Shown here: positions 31,409 to 33,200 of the stretch, in pieces
Layout of the letters: each line of letters starts with the position of its first letter
Position numbering within the stretch: position 1 is the stretch's first letter
Source: Paenibacillus sp. GM2
GTDB taxonomy: Bacteria > Bacillota > Bacilli > Paenibacillales > Paenibacillaceae
Reading direction: 5' to 3'
Assembly: GCF_900069005.2 (NCBI RefSeq)
Contig: NZ_LN831279.1
Coordinates: 339,041-372,240, forward strand
Length of the DNA: 33,200 bases
Program-made: the position numbers and the translations under genes
The notes under the pieces: model-generated
Database searches by the model: none
Told to the model about the DNA's origin: nothing
The model's input: only the letters and a program-made list of their open reading frames with translations

Positions 31409-32305
31409 ATGGATAAACATGCAAAAATAAGTGGACAAGTTAAACCGTATGAGCATCATCGGGCTCGGATGCTGATCTCTTGCCCGGATGGCCCTGGAAT
31501 TGTGGCGACAGTCTCCCGCTTTCTGTATGAGCATGGAGCGAATATCGTGCAATCAGACCAGTATACCATGGATCCGGAAGGCGGAATGTTCTTCATGCGG
31601 ATCGAGTTCGATCTGGATCAGCTTGAGGACCGCATAGACAGCTTGAAGCAAGACTTTGCCGAGATTGCTGATAAATTCCAGATGGAATGGAACATTTTCC
31701 AATTAAGCCGGAGGAAGAAGCTGGCTATCTTCGTATCCAAGGAAGATCATTGCCTTGTGGAATTGCTGTGGCAATGGCAAGCCGGCGATCTGGCTGCGGA
31801 TATCTCTATGGTCGTTAGCAACCATCCGGATATGAAAGAATACGTGGAATCCTTCGGAATCCCTTATTACCACATTCCGGTTACCCCGGAAACGAAGCGC
31901 GAAGCGGAGCAGAAGCAGCTGGAGATTGTAAACGGGAAGGTGGACTTGATCGTCTTGGCCAGATATATGCAGATCGTATCGCCGGCCCTGATTCAGCCTT
32001 ACCGCAATCGGATCATCAATATCCATCACTCCTTTCTCCCGGCCTTCGTGGGCGGGAAGCCTTATGCCCAGGCTTATGATCGCGGTGTGAAGATTATCGG
32101 GGCGACGGGTCACTATGTGACCGAAGAATTGGACGGCGGGCCTATCATTGAACAGGACGTACAGCGCGTCAGCCACCGCGATGATGTGGCGGAGCTGAAG
32201 CGAATCGGACGCACGATCGAACGTGTCGTGCTGGTCAGAGCTGTAAAATGGCATATCGAGGATCGCATATTGGTTCATCAGAACAAAACCGTTGTATTTA
32301 ATTAA
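31409..32305 (+). CDS. purU: Formyltetrahydrofolate deformylase
   Basis: A 298-residue enzyme that hydrolyses 10-formyltetrahydrofolate to formate and tetrahydrofolate, supplying formate and balancing one-carbon pools. The N-terminal ACT domain (ARMLISCPDGPGIVATVSRF) is followed by the formyltransferase-like domain, with the catalytic Asn204-His206 in NIHHSFLPAF and Asp242 in EELDGGPI. Length is normal. GGGGGA lies about 12 bases before the start, a little far, so the start is likely but not certain. A strong terminator follows. Confidence 0.95.
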   Translation: MDKHAKISGQVKPYEHHRARMLISCPDGPGIVATVSRFLYEHGANIVQSDQYTMDPEGGMFFMRIEFDLDQLEDRIDSLKQDFAEIADKFQMEWNIFQLSRRKKLAIFVSKEDHCLVELLWQWQAGDLAADISMVVSNHPDMKEYVESFGIPYYHIPVTPETKREAEQKQLEIVNGKVDLIVLARYMQIVSPALIQPYRNRIINIHHSFLPAFVGGKPYAQAYDRGVKIIGATGHYVTEELDGGPIIEQDVQRVSHRDDVAELKRIGRTIERVVLVRAVKWHIEDRILVHQNKTVVFN

Positions 32306-32315
32306 ACTTTTTATA

Positions 32316-32361
32316 GCAACCGCCATGGCAAACTTTATCGACTTGCATGGCGGTTGTTTTT
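32316..32361 (+). terminator. Intrinsic terminator of purU
   Basis: CAACCGCCATG at 32317-32327 pairs with CATGGCGGTTG at 32346-32356, followed by five T. It lies 11 bases after the purU stop. Confidence 0.9.
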
Positions 32362-32487
32362 GTGAGCAGAGGAGAGGTTTATATTTCCCGCTAGGCCTGC
32401 CGAGTAACTTTATGTTCTGGCATCGCGTTAATATATTGAATGGTTATTGATAGGATTATGAGTTGAAGGTTGAGAGGGGAGAATCAT

Positions 32488-33200
32488 TTGTATAATTCGG
32501 TGAAGCGTGGAATGTACGCGCTAATCTTAGGCATGCTCGTTATGGCTGCTGTAGTCGGGGGGAGTACGCAGCCCGTTCATGCAGCCGGTGCGAGTATCAG
32601 CATAGAGAGTGAAGTTGGCTATCACGGAAGCTATAAGATGAATAAATGGACGCCTCTGACGCTTACTTTAAAAAGCGATGAAGATATTAGCGGGGAGGTT
32701 GTCGTCCAGGTTGCGGTTCCCTATTCAGGCAGCAGCCAGTCTTATGTCAAGAAGGTTGATCTGCCGGCGGGAACCTCCAAGCAGGTCACTTTTGGCGTTA
32801 TTGGGAACACCTTTGATAAGAATAACAGTTCTATTCGCTTCTATAAGGATTCGTCAGAATCAGGAAAAAATATAGCTTTTACTTCCGGACAAGCCTATCT
32901 GCAATCGAATCAGAGAAACGGAGCATTTATCGGGCAGCTTGCCTCCGATCCGGACAGCCTGAATTTCATGAATTTGCTTAACAATCAAAATAACCCGATT
33001 AACGTCCTCAGATTAGCTCCGGAGCAAATATCTGAGGATGCGGCTATGCTATCTTCTTTTGATGTTCTGTTTCTTAACAATTTTGCCTCCGATACGATGG
33101 AGGAAGGGAAGAAGCAGGCGATTTCAACCTGGGTGCATCAGGGGGGAACCCTTGTATTGGCGGGCGGGGCACGTGACCCACAAAAACTCACAACGACTGT
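32488..33200 (+). CDS. Secreted or membrane-anchored protein of unknown function (3' partial)
   Basis: A TTG start at 32488 with GAGAGGGG 8 bases upstream opens a frame that runs out of the window (237 codons visible). The first ~36 residues are a signal peptide: basic start, hydrophobic core (YALILGMLVMAAVVGG) and VHA before AGASI. The mature part begins with a strand-rich domain (IESEVGYHGSYKMNKWTPLT; GEVVVQVAVPYSGSSQSYVK) and later has FDVLFLNNFASDTMEEGKKQ followed by a WVHQGGTLVLAGGA segment. The latter looks like the glutamine-amidotransferase-like fold of several large secreted or membrane proteins of Bacilli. Function unknown. Confidence 0.8.
   Translation, partial: MYNSVKRGMYALILGMLVMAAVVGGSTQPVHAAGASISIESEVGYHGSYKMNKWTPLTLTLKSDEDISGEVVVQVAVPYSGSSQSYVKKVDLPAGTSKQVTFGVIGNTFDKNNSSIRFYKDSSESGKNIAFTSGQAYLQSNQRNGAFIGQLASDPDSLNFMNLLNNQNNPINVLRLAPEQISEDAAMLSSFDVLFLNNFASDTMEEGKKQAISTWVHQGGTLVLAGGARDPQKLTTT

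Noticed and set aside
31703..32326. 207-codon open frame on the minus strand opposite purU
   Set aside because: It overlaps the conserved purU gene and its terminator, and has no recognisable domain or ribosome binding site.

Overview
The window looks like chromosome from a low-GC Gram-positive spore-former, most likely Paenibacillus or a close relative. Reasons: AGGAGG-type ribosome binding sites before nearly every gene, TTG/GTG starts, an endonuclease IV with a C-terminal extension, a YneK-like DUF2621 protein, a YfhF-like epimerase, and a Gram-positive style Tad locus with a DUF6382-FHA protein. No rRNA, tRNA or CRISPR array was seen.

Layout. (1) 1-2282: two tandem DJ-1/PfpI-family proteins flanking a DUF2306 membrane protein; the first is cut by the window edge and carries an extra C-terminal domain. 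(2) 2468-6956: a redox and efflux block: thioredoxin, a thioredoxin-reductase-like flavoprotein with a degenerate NADPH site, a SAM methyltransferase, a relic thioredoxin start that reads into an MFS exporter, and an Rrf2-family regulator with a clear palindromic operator on its own promoter. (3) 6957-9656: a gene-poor stretch with phased repeats and hairpins, then a divergent MetX-like hydrolase/LysR pair. (4) 9657-about 19090: an AT-rich accessory island. It holds gene relics, a HEPN-motif protein, and a cluster made of a small unknown protein, a DUF6744-like protein, a RavA-like MoxR ATPase, a ViaA-like VWA protein, a DUF262 protein and a coiled-coil protein. Then come several tiny membrane ORFs and a pentapeptide-repeat protein. 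Four of the cluster's gene starts sit just behind an intrinsic terminator-like hairpin. (5) 19091-27860: a Tad pilus operon whose first gene, the CpaF/TadA ATPase, survives only as its C-terminal quarter. It continues with TadB, TadC, an Flp1-like pilin, TadE/TadG-like pseudopilins, a prepilin peptidase and a DUF6382-FHA protein. (6) 27861-33200: housekeeping genes (TIGR01777 epimerase, DUF2621 protein, endonuclease IV, formyltetrahydrofolate deformylase) and the start of a secreted protein, with a short MITE-like element at 29186-29413.

How the parts fit. The most interesting unit is the MoxR ATPase/VWA pair at 13196-15661 with its DUF6744-like, DUF262 and HEPN-motif neighbours. The ATPase and VWA proteins match E. 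coli RavA and ViaA closely in motifs and order, but here they sit in an accessory island beside protein families known from anti-phage or RNA/DNA-targeting systems. A new conflict or stress-response system is a reasonable hypothesis; nothing in the sequence alone proves it. The island ends exactly where the Tad locus is truncated, so its arrival or later rearrangement probably removed the 5' end of the tad operon, including the motor ATPase.
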